Origin: Bacillota bacterium
GTDB taxonomy: Bacteria > Bacillota > Clostridia > Oscillospirales > Acutalibacteraceae
Length of the DNA: 64,000 bases
Assembly (NCBI GenBank): GCA_023410445.1
Contig: JAEYPT010000001.1
Span: forward strand, 310,001-374,000
Direction of reading: 5' to 3'
A model generated the notes under the pieces. The model was not told where the DNA came from. It saw only the letters and a list, made by a program, of their open reading frames with translations, and ran no database searches. Shown piece after piece: positions 7,814 to 16,202 of this stretch (positions are counted from its first letter, which is position 1; the number at the start of each line of letters is the position of its first letter). The position numbers and the translations under genes are program-made.

Positions 7814-8725
7814 ATGAATACGGTTTCGATTCGTTGCCCGCATTGCGGGAAGACGCTGGAAGTCCCGGAGGATGCGGGGAAGATTGTGTGCATGTTTTGC
7901 GCACAGCCGATCGATTTTCCCGCAGAACAGAAAAAGTCTCAGCAGGCGGCTGCGTCGGAGGGGGACCTTTTTCAGTATCTGAAAGAGGCGGAAGAGCATC
8001 TAACCGATGATGTTTTTTCTTTTCAGATTAGATCAGGCGAACTTTCAAGCAAAAGTTATCCGCTGCTTTTTGAGCGGTATCAGGCGATTCTTCATCCGTT
8101 CCTGCAGTCCTTTCAGTATGCGGCTGCACAGGATGAGACGGTTGCAGCGGATAAGCTTTCCGGTTTGCTTCTTGATGGCTTTTTAAAACGGTATCGTTCC
8201 GAAAAACACCGTGCGGAAGTATTTGACGCCCGGTTTACGCTTACCTCCCTTGCGATTCCCGCGATTCTGGAGCTGAAAACCCCCGCTGCAGAGAAACTGG
8301 CGGATCTGCTGCTGCAGAAATGGAATGCACAGGACCCGAAGCATCCTCTCGGCAAAGCAAATTACGAAGCGATTTCCGGAGGCTTCCGGAAAAAGCTTTG
8401 CTTTATTACAACGGCGGTCTGTTCTTCGCTGCACAAGGGCGATTCCTGCGAGGAGTTGACTGAATTCCGTCGTTTCCGTGACGGATGGCTTGCCGCAACG
8501 GAACAGGGACCGGCGAAAATTCAGGAATACTATCTGTTTGCCCCCATGATCGTAGAGGCAATCGACCGCTCTGAAAAAAGCGGCGAAGAGTACCGGCGTA
8601 TCTGGCAGACGTATCTGGAGCCGTGCTTTCGCGAGCTGCGCGGCGGGCGGAACGAGGCCTGCTCACAACGGTATGAAGGTATGATGATGGAACTGGAGCA
8701 GAAGTGGTTCGGCATTCTGCAGTAA
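7814..8725 (+). CDS. Zinc-ribbon protein with CFI-box
   Basis: 303 aa. An N-terminal zinc ribbon (IRCPHCGKTLEVPEDAGKIV, then CMFC) is followed by a long helical region and a C-terminal KLCFITTAVCSSLHKGD segment that matches the CFI-box (CxxTAxC-like) found in otherwise uncharacterised proteins. The start at 7814 has GAGGTGG 5 nt upstream. Translationally close to the metal-dependent repressor (10-nt gap). The cysteine-rich motifs suggest metal binding, but no enzymatic role can be assigned. Confidence 0.8.
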   Translation: MNTVSIRCPHCGKTLEVPEDAGKIVCMFCAQPIDFPAEQKKSQQAAASEGDLFQYLKEAEEHLTDDVFSFQIRSGELSSKSYPLLFERYQAILHPFLQSFQYAAAQDETVAADKLSGLLLDGFLKRYRSEKHRAEVFDARFTLTSLAIPAILELKTPAAEKLADLLLQKWNAQDPKHPLGKANYEAISGGFRKKLCFITTAVCSSLHKGDSCEELTEFRRFRDGWLAATEQGPAKIQEYYLFAPMIVEAIDRSEKSGEEYRRIWQTYLEPCFRELRGGRNEACSQRYEGMMMELEQKWFGILQ

Positions 8726-8742
8726 GTTCATTTAAAAATACG

Positions 8743-8788
8743 GCAGCGGGGTCAGTGATGTAGTTCACTGGCCCCGCTGCTTTTGCGT
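8743..8788. terminator. Bidirectional intrinsic terminator
   Basis: 16-bp stem GCAGCGGGGTCAGTGA (8743-8758) with its near-perfect complement at 8765-8780, T4 on the plus side and a T5 on the minus side. It separates the convergent zinc-ribbon and GGDEF-EAL genes. Confidence 0.85.
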
Positions 8789-8797
8789 TCGGTTGTG

Positions 8798-11122
8798 TTA
8801 AAGGTTTCCGGGCAGCTTCTGCACGGTTTGTTCCTGGACGAAGCCCGCTTCCGCACCGAGCGGTTTGTCTAAAAGATCCAGCAGAGACAGCACCTCGTTC
8901 TGTGGAACGGGCCTGCTGATAATGTAGCCCTGAACGATATTGCAGCCGCATTCGGCCACGCAGTCGACCTGCTCCTGCGTTTCAACGCCTTCCGCGATGA
9001 CCAGAAGGTCTAGCCGGTGAGCAAGCCGGATAATCATGCCGACAATATCTTTTTCCACATTGTTCGTAACAATCTCGTCAATAAAGCTCTTGTCGATTTT
9101 CACCGCGTTAATGGGAAGATTCTTGAGATACGTCAAAGAGGAAAAACCTGTGCCGAAGTCATCGAGATAAATGGGAATCCCGTGCGCGCGCAGTTCCTCA
9201 AGCTTCCGAATCACCTCATCAAACGATTCAATCAGGCAGGATTCCGTAATTTCCAGTGCCACGCTGTTCGGAGCCAGATCATAATAATCAAACCGGCCGA
9301 TGATATAATCGGTAAAGTTTGCCTGCAGCAGTTCGACGGGCGAAGCGTTAAACGAAATCGTCAGGCCGCGGCCCTCCACACTTTTCGCAAAGGCGAAGGT
9401 TTTTTCAATCATAAATCGGCCCAGATCGTTGATAAAGCCGGATTTTTCCGCCATGGGAATGAACTCCGAGGGAGAAACCATCCCGAACCGCGCGCTTTTC
9501 CAGCGCGCAAGCGTTTCAAAGCCGACGAGGGTTTTTTCCTGGCAATTGTATTGCGGCTGAAAGTAGCAAAGCAGTTCACTGCTTGCAATGGAAGATTTCA
9601 GCGCCGCTTCCAGTTGAAGCTGATGGTCGATTCGGTCGCCGAACGCGTCATTAAACAGAATATAGCTGCCTTTGTTGGCGGCTTTTGCTTCCTGCATCAA
9701 AAATTCGCCGCGGTTGAGAATGTCGTCGAATTCACTGCCGCAATCCTCGTCACGTGCTTTGTAAAGAATGGCTCCGATGCTGCAGGAGAGCTGAATGACG
9801 ATTCCGTTAAGCAGATAAGGCTCCTTGAATACGGTCAGAATTTTGCCCGCATACAGTTCAAGATCATCCACGGCGGCGAGCCCGCTGACCAGAACCATGA
9901 ACTCGTCGCCGCCGATCCGCCCGATCTGCGCGCCGGAGCCCAGAATGCGCCGAAGCCTCGTCGCTGTTTCACAAAGAAATTTATCCCCGGAGTCGTGCCC
10001 GAATGTGTTGTTTACGGAACGAAAGTTGTCCACATCCAGAAAAAAGGCGCCGCCGTTTTGCGAGCATTTTTTGCAGTCTGCGGACCACGGCGCGAACAGC
10101 CGCTTCATTCCTTTCCGGTTGGGAAGGTTAGTTAGCGAATCCGCATAGACAAAATATCGCTTTTGCTCATCACTGCGGATCGACGCTTCATGACTGATCC
10201 TTTGAAACCGGAAGAAATAGAACAGTACAATTGCCAGAACAAACAGCAGCAGCAGGAAAAGAACAGCCGTAAACAGCAGGGACTGATCATTTTCAAACAG
10301 ACCGCTGTCGTTTTTTTCTGCCCAAAGAATCCATCCGTTGGAACCCGGAATCGGCATATAGACGGTCTGCCGTACGGAGCCGTTGAGCCGGAGCACCGAC
10401 GTTCCGGAAACCCCGTTCAAAAAGTCCGATTTCAGCCTGTTCGTCAGAGACGCGTCCGCCGAAACACCGGAGGCGGAAAAAAAGTCCCCGCTCCCGGTTT
10501 GATCCTGTTTCCCGTCGATGACGGTTCCGTCCTTCCGCAAAACCCACACAGTGATGTCACGCTCTGCGTTGAGACTCTCCAGACCGCTGAATCTGGAGCT
10601 GTCCTGCGCGGCAGCCGCAAGGACGCCGCACACCCGATTTGCGCGGATCACGGGAACGCAGTAAATAATTTCTTTCCGGCTGTTGTCGGCATCAATAAAA
10701 TCATAGGAGATGGTTGCTTGCCCGGCCAATGCCTTTTGAAAATAGGCGCGGTTTCCAAGCTGCAGCGTAAGTTTATGATTGGTAACTGCCTTGCCGGAGG
10801 GGTCGGAATATACGACCAGACGAAATGTGTTCTGGGATGCTTCCTGATTGAGGATACGTTTCCGATTGGAGAAATCGTCGGGATCGGAGAATGCATCCAG
10901 ACCGGAGAGTGCCTTTAATACATTCAGATTGCCCTGAATTTCCGTGCGGACTGCCTGCACGGCCTGTTCCGAGAAATCCGAAAGCGACGTCTGTACCGCC
11001 TTTACGGCTATGCTGTGAAGGTTTACGAGCAGCAGAGCGCCGGCTGCAAAAAGCAGAGCGGTCACTACCACGGCTGCAAGGACCAGCTTATTCTTATGTT
11101 GCACTTCATCACCTGGATTCAT
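8798..11122 (-). CDS. Membrane Cache-GGDEF-EAL cyclic-di-GMP protein
   Basis: 774 aa. An N-terminal membrane anchor (about residues 12-34), an extracytoplasmic Cache-like sensor (35-275), a second membrane span (about 280-305), then GGDEF (about 330-490) and EAL (about 510-760) domains. The diguanylate cyclase motif GGDEF is intact near residue 404, with the metal-binding Asp in FFLDVDNF. No RxxD inhibitory site is seen at the usual place. The EAL signature reads ETL (FETLARW, about 536), but the other phosphodiesterase residues are present: N in FNASP, E in EITES, DDFGTG and AEGVET. It could synthesise, degrade or only bind c-di-GMP. Start 11122 with AGGA upstream. Confidence 0.93.
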   Translation of the reverse strand: MNPGDEVQHKNKLVLAAVVVTALLFAAGALLLVNLHSIAVKAVQTSLSDFSEQAVQAVRTEIQGNLNVLKALSGLDAFSDPDDFSNRKRILNQEASQNTFRLVVYSDPSGKAVTNHKLTLQLGNRAYFQKALAGQATISYDFIDADNSRKEIIYCVPVIRANRVCGVLAAAAQDSSRFSGLESLNAERDITVWVLRKDGTVIDGKQDQTGSGDFFSASGVSADASLTNRLKSDFLNGVSGTSVLRLNGSVRQTVYMPIPGSNGWILWAEKNDSGLFENDQSLLFTAVLFLLLLFVLAIVLFYFFRFQRISHEASIRSDEQKRYFVYADSLTNLPNRKGMKRLFAPWSADCKKCSQNGGAFFLDVDNFRSVNNTFGHDSGDKFLCETATRLRRILGSGAQIGRIGGDEFMVLVSGLAAVDDLELYAGKILTVFKEPYLLNGIVIQLSCSIGAILYKARDEDCGSEFDDILNRGEFLMQEAKAANKGSYILFNDAFGDRIDHQLQLEAALKSSIASSELLCYFQPQYNCQEKTLVGFETLARWKSARFGMVSPSEFIPMAEKSGFINDLGRFMIEKTFAFAKSVEGRGLTISFNASPVELLQANFTDYIIGRFDYYDLAPNSVALEITESCLIESFDEVIRKLEELRAHGIPIYLDDFGTGFSSLTYLKNLPINAVKIDKSFIDEIVTNNVEKDIVGMIIRLAHRLDLLVIAEGVETQEQVDCVAECGCNIVQGYIISRPVPQNEVLSLLDLLDKPLGAEAGFVQEQTVQKLPGNL

Positions 11123-11333
11123 TTATTCCTAAGAGATATTATACAGGGAAGAAAAATAAATTTCATTATTCCGACAGACATTTGGAGGAAAAGTATCGGA
11201 GGTTTTTTTGGCAAAAACAACCGAAATTTTTTCGAAAGATATCCGAAACGTTTTACCAATATCATCCTTTCGAGCTGCTGAATAAATTGCCCTCCCATGC
11301 AAATAATGAATCCATTGGTAAGGAGGGATTCGC

Positions 11334-11726
11334 ATGGAAAAAAAGGTTACGCTTTTTGTTACGGGCGGGGTGATTTATCCTTCTCTGGAAATTTTATGTC
11401 GGGGAAGAAGTGATTTTTCCATGGCGGTCGCGGGAGGGCTTTGCCTATGCCTGATTGACCGTGTCTGCAACTGCAAGCTTGGATCATGCACGTTGTTTAC
11501 GAAGTGCTTTGCGGGATCCGGAATCATCACGTCGGTTGAGTTTGCAATCGGCTACCTTGTCAATATTGTCATGAAGCTGAATGTGTGGGATTATTCGCAG
11601 ATGCCGTTGAATTTAATGGGGCAGATCTGCCTTCCGTTTTCCCTGCTTTGGTTTTTCCTTACGATTCCCGCCATGCAGCTCTGCCTATTATATGACCGGG
11701 TCCGGAAAGCAGTGAAAAGCGCCTGA
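11334..11726 (+). CDS. CmpB-like multi-spanning membrane protein (host copy)
   Basis: 130 aa with about four hydrophobic segments and conserved IITSVEF, NVWDYS and PLNLMGQICLP motifs, the pattern of proteins annotated as putative ABC permease CmpB-type. Function unproven. ATG 11334 with AAGGAGG. The prophage encodes a clear relative at 48611-49027, so this is one of a host/phage pair; it also lies just left of the integration site. Confidence 0.8.
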   Translation: MEKKVTLFVTGGVIYPSLEILCRGRSDFSMAVAGGLCLCLIDRVCNCKLGSCTLFTKCFAGSGIITSVEFAIGYLVNIVMKLNVWDYSQMPLNLMGQICLPFSLLWFFLTIPAMQLCLLYDRVRKAVKSA

Positions 11727-11932
11727 GGAGAAACTTTAACAAAAATAAATGGGTGGTTATAATGAATGCCGAAAATTGCAGAATCCCTAAAAATGTGACT
11801 GGGAAAGGCCTTTGCAGCCCGATCAGGACACATTTTTTATGCGCGGCTTCTGCGGGAGAGGTAGCCCATTTTACATAAGACCGTGAGTTCTGCTTGAAAA
11901 CCGCGCAAAATTGATTTTTTGGGGGATTTCCA

Positions 11933-11962
11933 TTGACAGAGTAAGTGGAAATATGGTATTAT
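11933..11962 (+). promoter_or_regulatory. Promoter of the two tRNA-Ser genes
   Basis: TTGACA (11933-11938), 18-nt spacer, TATTAT (11957-11962), about 30 nt before the first tRNA. Confidence 0.7.
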
Positions 11963-11991
11963 TAATCTCGCACCTGTGAGGAAACGAATCC

Positions 11992-12080
11992 GGAGAGGTG
12001 TCCGAGTGGTTTATGGAGCTAGTCTTGAAAACTAGTGATCCCGCAAGGGACCAAGAGTTCGAATCTCTTCCTCTCCGCCA
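11992..12080 (+). tRNA. tRNA-Ser (anticodon TGA)
   Basis: 89 nt including encoded CCA. The acceptor GGAGAGG pairs with CCTCTCC, the anticodon loop is CTTGAAA within CTAGT/ACTAG, there is a long variable arm, and the T-arm contains GTTCGAATC. Confidence 0.97.
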
Positions 12081-12112
12081 TTTTTAGATAAAATTTGTTG
12101 ATTCACCATCCT

Positions 12113-12202
12113 GGAGAAATACCCAAGTGGTGAAGGGGCTCCCCTGCTAAGGGAGTAGGTCGGGAAACCGGCGCGAGGGTTCAAATCCCTCTTTCTCCGC
12201 CA
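12113..12202 (+). tRNA. tRNA-Ser (anticodon GCT), prophage attachment site
   Basis: 90 nt with encoded CCA. Acceptor GGAGAAA/TTTCTCC, anticodon loop CTGCTAA within CTCCC/GGGAG, long variable arm. Its 3' 61 nt (12142-12202) are repeated exactly at 52348-52408, so the prophage restores a complete tRNA at this end. Confidence 0.97.
12142..12202 (+). repeat. attL core
   Basis: 61-bp core identical to 52348-52408, running from the anticodon arm of tRNA-Ser(GCT) to its CCA end. Confidence 0.95.
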
Positions 12203-12212
12203 AATGCCTTAG

Positions 12213-12250
12213 AAAGCCGCATGAATGCTAGATTCATGCGGCTTTTCTTT
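12213..12250 (+). terminator. Phage-supplied terminator after tRNA-Ser(GCT)
   Basis: Perfect stem AAAGCCGCATGAAT / ATTCATGCGGCTTT, 5-nt loop, then TTCTTTGTTTT. It replaces the host terminator now displaced to 52411-52447. Confidence 0.85.
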
Positions 12251-12301
12251 GTTTTAGCCGTATCCTGTGGACTATTCTGAAATATTTAGTCCTACGCTTC
12301 T

Positions 12302-12321
12302 ATTCCCACCGTTATTCCCAC
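12302..12321. repeat. Candidate integrase arm-type sites, left end
   Basis: Two direct repeats ATTCCCAC (12302-12309, 12314-12321), with a weaker TTTTCCCA at 12325. The same octamer pair occurs at the right end (52288-52306). The placement between att core and integrase gene is typical of arm sites. Confidence 0.6.
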
Positions 12322-12336
12322 TAATTTTCCCAATAA

Positions 12337-13461
12337 TCACAGTTTATTGGCGGCTGAAAGCTTTTCGTCCAAAGGAAGGCGGTTATAATTATCAATTGCT
12401 GTTTCATATTGAGCGTGACCTCCCATAGCCGCAATCAGAGCAGGATGAACTTTTTGAGAAACAAGTCCGGTGAAAAATGTATGGCGGCAAGTTTGCGGAG
12501 GCAGATGACGAATTTTTAACCGGTCGATCGTTTCCCAATAATCTTTGTAGAATCCATCCAAGTTTCTTTGAACCAATTTTTTACTGTTTGCTTCATAAAA
12601 ATGTTTTACGATTTGAAGGATGGAGTTAGGAATAACGATTTCACGGTCTATTCCGGCGGCTGTCTTTTCTCCGCCGATCATATAATTGCATTTTTCATTA
12701 AAAAAGATTTTTTCCTTTTCAATTTTGAAAAGCTCACCTATGCGCATCCCGGTATAAACCATAATCAGAATGTATCCGGTAAATTCATGTGGTTCCGCAG
12801 CACCTTCCGGGGTTTGACCATAATAATCATCCCATAGTTTTGCCACATCTTCATCTGTGAACACTTCGCGCTTAGCGTTCGGAGCATCCGGAAGCTCAAT
12901 GTACTGAGATTTGTTGTTGGATTCCTTGCCGTGTTGAATCGCTACTGTATATAAATGCGACAGCAAGACCTTCATGTCTCTGGCAGGATAATATGTCTTT
13001 GCCCTTTCATCAATCGTTTCCTGCATCTGTTCTATGGTCAGATCAGGTATTCTGACGAGTTGGATTTTCTTCATTTTATCCCAGGCATAGGAAAGCTTGT
13101 CCTGCTGAGATTGGCTTAATTTATCATACCGCTTTGTCTTGCAGAAAGTATCATAGAGCTCATACAATGATGGGAATGAGGGATTCACCTTTGAGGCTTT
13201 TAAAGTTTCCACAGCGGCAACGGCATCTTTTTTCTTATCAAAAGTCTTTGTTCGGCGGCGCTTTTTTAGTTTACCATCTTCCTTGTAATACCCAAGTACA
13301 ACCTCAACCTTGTATTTCTTGTTTGGAAGCTGATAAATCGTTCCAGACCCGTTGCCTTTGCTTTTCGGCTTGTGTGTTGTTTTTAAAATCTGTTTTGCAC
13401 CGCAGAAATTGCAATATATAGAATTGTCTAAAATATCAACTCCGCATTTTCTGCATTTCAT
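12337..13461 (-). CDS. int: Phage tyrosine-recombinase integrase
   Basis: 374 aa. An N-terminal zinc ribbon (CRKC...CNFC), an arm-binding and SAM-like core-binding region, then the catalytic domain with Arg in TGMRIGEL (about residue 239), the His-x-x-Arg box region QTCRHTFF (about 327), GGHAQYETA and the nucleophile Tyr in DNYNRL (about 358). It catalyses integration and excision at the tRNA-Ser site 135 nt away. Start ATG 13461 with GGAAGGAA upstream; an upstream in-frame ATG would add residues before the zinc ribbon. Confidence 0.96.
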   Translation of the reverse strand: MKCRKCGVDILDNSIYCNFCGAKQILKTTHKPKSKGNGSGTIYQLPNKKYKVEVVLGYYKEDGKLKKRRRTKTFDKKKDAVAAVETLKASKVNPSFPSLYELYDTFCKTKRYDKLSQSQQDKLSYAWDKMKKIQLVRIPDLTIEQMQETIDERAKTYYPARDMKVLLSHLYTVAIQHGKESNNKSQYIELPDAPNAKREVFTDEDVAKLWDDYYGQTPEGAAEPHEFTGYILIMVYTGMRIGELFKIEKEKIFFNEKCNYMIGGEKTAAGIDREIVIPNSILQIVKHFYEANSKKLVQRNLDGFYKDYWETIDRLKIRHLPPQTCRHTFFTGLVSQKVHPALIAAMGGHAQYETAIDNYNRLPLDEKLSAANKL

Positions 13462-13652
13462 AGATTGTTTCCTTCCCGAAATTAATAAAGGACGCCAAAG
13501 CAATTATATTCTCAATAAAAATATCTACAAATAATTAACCAAAAGATTAGTAAATATTACATGTTTTTGTTACCCAAAGGGAACAGACCTTGTGATATAG
13601 TAACATTGTAATTAATTACGCTTTTTGTGGACACTATGCTTGAGGTGTTTAC

Positions 13653-13871
13653 ATGAAGCTACTTATATTAAAAGTCAAGCAAATAAGGCTAAAAAAGGGA
13701 TATACAGTACGAAAGCTATCCGAACTCTCTGGAATTAGCATCGCTGAAGTCAGTCGAGTAGAGAGCGGAGCGCGCCGCCCTACAATTGACACGCTATACG
13801 CACTTGCAAAGGCAATGGAAGTAAGCATATTGGATACTTTTGAGCCGATCCCGGACAAGGGGCCAAGTTGA
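13653..13871 (+). CDS. XRE-family HTH protein
   Basis: 72 aa, a single helix-turn-helix domain (KQIRLKKGYTVRKLSELSGI followed by AEVSRVESGARRPTIDTL). ATG 13653 with GAGGTG at 6 nt. It is oriented away from integrase and toward the repressor gene, and may regulate lysogeny genes or int/xis. Confidence 0.85.
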   Translation: MKLLILKVKQIRLKKGYTVRKLSELSGISIAEVSRVESGARRPTIDTLYALAKAMEVSILDTFEPIPDKGPS

Positions 13872-13885
13872 ATAGGGGAAGCAAC

Positions 13886-14038
13886 ATGGAAAAGGATGGT
13901 GTACCAAAGGAATTAATTAACAAACTTCGAGAAGCAGAAAAAATCAGTGCAACGGAATTCAGTTTTTATCTTTCTTATCTCGACGGCTTAAAAGCAAATC
14001 AAGCTGAGCGACAGCAAGTTCATAATCTTCCTCGCTAA
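13886..14038 (+). CDS. Small protein overlapping the repressor gene end
   Basis: 50 aa, charged and helical, no known domain. ATG 13886 with AGGGGAA upstream, 14 nt after the XRE gene. Its last 80 nt overlap the convergent repressor gene, which lowers confidence. Confidence 0.35.
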   Translation: MEKDGVPKELINKLREAEKISATEFSFYLSYLDGLKANQAERQQVHNLPR

Positions 14039-14321
14039 CAGCCTTGATCTGCTTCAGTCGTTCCCAGATAACCCGACCTTTCGGTCCAAGCTCGTCGCTT
14101 TCAGCGGCGGGCTTATTTTTTTGCTCATTTCCGAGAAGGTAGTCAGTAGAAACCCCAAAATATGCGGCAATATCAGAGATCTGTTTTAAATAAGACTTTG
14201 ATTTTCCAGCTATCCAATCGCTAATGGCGGATTTATTGAAACCAAGGTCTTTAAGGAATGTGCCCTTAGATATTCTCTTCTCTTTAATTAAGGACAATAT
14301 CTTATTTAGTGTTTCATCCAA
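13959..14321 (-). CDS. Phage repressor (CI-like, XRE family)
   Basis: 120 aa. The N-terminal HTH (ISKGTFLKDLGFNKSAISDW, then ISDIAAYFGVSTDYLLG) is characteristic of Firmicute phage repressors, with a short C-terminal helical part and no LexA-like protease domain. It is divergent from the early promoter at 14380. The two palindromes with TTCCGA-N5-TCGGAA half-sites in the 60 nt upstream are its likely operators. It should maintain lysogeny. Confidence 0.88.
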   Translation of the reverse strand: MDETLNKILSLIKEKRISKGTFLKDLGFNKSAISDWIAGKSKSYLKQISDIAAYFGVSTDYLLGNEQKNKPAAESDELGPKGRVIWERLKQIKAVSEEDYELAVAQLDLLLSRRDKKDKN

Positions 14322-14351
14322 TTGATTATACCCCCCGTAGTATAAAGCAAA

Positions 14352-14376
14352 AGTTTTCCGAAAATATCGGAAAACT
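14352..14376. promoter_or_regulatory. Repressor operator 1
   Basis: Perfect inverted repeat with 10-nt arms AGTTTTCCGA (14352-14361) and TCGGAAAACT (14367-14376), separated by 5 nt. It lies on the repressor-gene side of the divergent region, where it may control the repressor's own promoter. Confidence 0.8.
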
Positions 14377-14379
14377 AAA

Positions 14380-14408
14380 TTGACATTCCGAATTAGTCGG
14401 AATATACT
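14380..14408 (+). promoter_or_regulatory. Early rightward promoter with operator 2 filling the spacer
   Basis: TTGACA (14380-14385), 17-nt spacer, TATACT (14403-14408). The spacer itself is the palindrome TTCCGA-N5-TCGGAA, sharing the core of operator 1. Repressor binding would exclude RNA polymerase. The following 270 nt to the next gene are AT-rich with no convincing CDS. Confidence 0.85.
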
Positions 14409-14681
14409 GATAATAAGTTCTTACAAAAAACAAGCACAAAAAATCTGGCCTTCGAAAACTCTCGTTTTCAAAAGCGTGTACATATTCTGTCAACACCAAA
14501 TATTATACGTTCTTTCTGAAATTTTACAAGAGCTTTCATGGGCGAAAGGAGCTAATCATTATTTATTATTATTAACTTTTTTGTGTAATACACACAAAAC
14601 AAACCATTAGAGGGAGGATTTAACTTATTTCCAATATCGTGAGATAAGCTCTGTGCAGTTTGGGGAATAAGGAAAACAGAA

Positions 14682-14897
14682 ATGAAGCTCGAAGATATTG
14701 AAAACATACCGAGGGAATATCTTCTCGCAACAGAAATCGCTCCATTACTCGAATGTAACCCGTACAGCATCAATGTCCAGGCACATGAAGATATAAGGAA
14801 TCACACAAACAGCCTTGGATTCCCGGTGATTGTTATGGGCTCTCGGGTAAAAATTCCAAAGGAACCCTTTCTGAGATTTATGAGAGGAAACGCATAG
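14682..14897 (+). CDS. Small phage DNA-binding / excisionase-like protein
   Basis: 71 aa. The pattern LLATEIAPLLECNPYSINVQ followed by LGFPVIVMGSRVKIPKEPFL resembles winged-helix excisionase/MerR-type HTH proteins, in which a helix pair is followed by a basic strand. First gene of the early rightward operon. GGAAAACAGAA precedes the ATG. It may be the excisionase partner of the integrase; unproven. Confidence 0.6.
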   Translation: MKLEDIENIPREYLLATEIAPLLECNPYSINVQAHEDIRNHTNSLGFPVIVMGSRVKIPKEPFLRFMRGNA

Positions 14898-14907
14898 GAG
14901 GAATAAA

Positions 14908-15117
14908 ATGCAGGGACAAAAAATAAAGATCCGGCTGCTCCAGTTGCGAAAGAAACAGCGCTGGCTTCTCAATCAACTTAGGCAGAGAGGGTTTGGCAAA
15001 CTGTCGGAGCCGCATCTCAGCGATATTTTGAACGGAATCTATGTATCCGGAAATGCGGCTGAGATTTTGGAAGCCGCTGAGCAGATCCTTTCCGAGCAGG
15101 AAAAACTTAGTGCCTGA
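14908..15117 (+). CDS. Small phage regulator-like protein
   Basis: 69 aa basic helical protein; the arrangement KIRLLQLRKKQRWLLNQLRQ followed by LSEPHLSDILNG resembles a compact XRE-type HTH seen in phage early regions. GGAGG ribosome site 6 nt before ATG. Lies 10 nt after the previous gene. Confidence 0.6.
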   Translation: MQGQKIKIRLLQLRKKQRWLLNQLRQRGFGKLSEPHLSDILNGIYVSGNAAEILEAAEQILSEQEKLSA

Positions 15118-15127
15118 CCCTCGGGAT

Positions 15128-15160
15128 CGGGCCAGTGAAAAGAAGATTACATAAGATTGG
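15128..15160 (+). repeat. Leader repeat, copy 1
   Basis: CGGGCCAGTGAAAAGAAGAT (15128-15147) recurs exactly at 16203-16222. In both copies a related 13-14 nt tail leads directly into GGATG. No ribosome site is present between repeat and ATG. Confidence 0.6.
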
Positions 15161-15181
15161 ATGGAAGTGGAGGGACAAGCT

Positions 15182-15553
15182 GTGGAAAACGAAAAGCTGC
15201 TCGTCTCGAAAGAAGCCGTGGAGGGACTGCGCAAAACCTCAAAAATACTGCGCGGAGATATAACCGAAAGCTTTGCGAGTGGAATTATCTACGCCCTTGA
15301 AAAGCTTGAATTATGTGGGGAGGTGAAGGGGATAAAAGACGAAAAATTCCCAAAAGCTGTTCTTGTAAAAGCTGGCGGGGTAAAAGAAGAGACTAAGGAT
15401 TGGAGCAGCTATCATTTTTTTATTCAAAAAACAGCAGAGAGAATTTTGAAGCAACTGCAAAACGAGGGGCTCGATGAGCAAGATATCAAATGCTTTTTGG
15501 ATCATTTTTATCACGAAGTTACCTCTACCTATGAAAGCAAAGTTGAAAAATAA
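15182..15553 (+). CDS. Hypothetical phage early protein
   Basis: 123 aa from GTG 15182, which has GGAGGG 7 nt upstream; an ATG at 15161 in the same frame sits just after the leader repeat and would add 7 residues. Acidic/basic helical protein without membrane segments or a recognised domain. Its end overlaps the convergent gene at 15525 by 29 nt. Confidence 0.6.
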   Translation: MENEKLLVSKEAVEGLRKTSKILRGDITESFASGIIYALEKLELCGEVKGIKDEKFPKAVLVKAGGVKEETKDWSSYHFFIQKTAERILKQLQNEGLDEQDIKCFLDHFYHEVTSTYESKVEK

Positions 15554-15893
15554 CACTCCCAATAAAGCTCAATACGGCGGCAATAACTGAAACGATAATG
15601 GAAAAGATTCGCCCGGACCATAAATTGTGTCGATGCTCTTTGTATTCGTCAAAAGCTTTTTCGCCCGCATCTATTACGACCCACACGTCATTAAATTCGT
15701 TTCGAAATCCAATAACCATAGAATCTCCCCACGATTTAAGCCCAGTTACTTGATAATCCACGAAACCAGCTTCACGTGCCTTTTCAAAAATCCTTTTGAT
15801 CGGCTTACCGTATCGCTTTATGTAAAAAGACTCTTCTTTACCGGAATGGGCACTTATTCTTTTTATTAGCTTATATTGTTCGTATGTCATCAT
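15525..15893 (-). CDS. Tail-anchored accessory membrane protein
   Basis: 122 aa. A cytoplasmic-type N-terminal region (YEQYKLIKRISAHSGKEESF, then DVWVVIDAGEKAFDEYKEH) ends in a single C-terminal transmembrane segment (IIVSVIAAVLSFIGSVIFQL). I do not recognise the family. It runs against the early operon and has its own promoter, so it is probably expressed from the resident prophage. Start ATG 15893 (adjacent ATG 15890 possible) with GGAAGG upstream. Confidence 0.65.
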   Translation of the reverse strand: MMTYEQYKLIKRISAHSGKEESFYIKRYGKPIKRIFEKAREAGFVDYQVTGLKSWGDSMVIGFRNEFNDVWVVIDAGEKAFDEYKEHRHNLWSGRIFSIIVSVIAAVLSFIGSVIFQLCFHR

Positions 15894-15919
15894 TTTCAAT
15901 AGACCTTCCTTTTGCCACA

Positions 15920-15948
15920 ATTCTACAGCGGAAAAAGGAGAAAAGCAA
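15920..15948 (-). promoter_or_regulatory. Promoter of the tail-anchored accessory gene
   Basis: Minus strand TTGCTT (15948-15943), 17-nt spacer, TAGAAT (15925-15920). Confidence 0.5.
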
Positions 15949-15989
15949 TAGAAGGCCGAGCAAAACGGCATGAGAGGAGGTGAAGAGGG

Positions 15990-16157
15990 GTGGCAAAAGC
16001 AAAACCAGTCTTACGTATCCAGCTTGAGGATGCAGGTGGCCGCCAGATCGGCGCCGATAATGAGGTTACGCTGTCGGACAAGCAACTCGATTGGCTCGCC
16101 GAATTCTTCGCGCCGATTGTCAAGGAGTCTTTGCGAAAAGAGAATCCGACCGTATGA
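15990..16157 (+). CDS. Small hypothetical phage protein
   Basis: 55 aa, GTG start at 15990 behind a very strong GAGGAGGTGA site. The sequence opens MAKAKPVLRIQLEDAGG and ends in an acidic/basic helix. No known domain. The ribosome site and codon pattern make it a likely real gene. Confidence 0.65.
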   Translation: MAKAKPVLRIQLEDAGGRQIGADNEVTLSDKQLDWLAEFFAPIVKESLRKENPTV

Positions 16158-16202
16158 AGGAACCCAAGGAAAAGAAAGCATTTGCCAGACTCGGCGCTTG
16201 GC

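Noticed and set aside
9017..10135. 372-codon rightward frame inside the GGDEF-EAL gene
   Set aside because: Shadow of a gene with clear catalytic motifs; no ribosome site.
14409..14681. Small coding frame after the early promoter
   Set aside because: The open frame there begins inside the promoter/operator and has no ribosome site; the AT-rich region looks like a leader.
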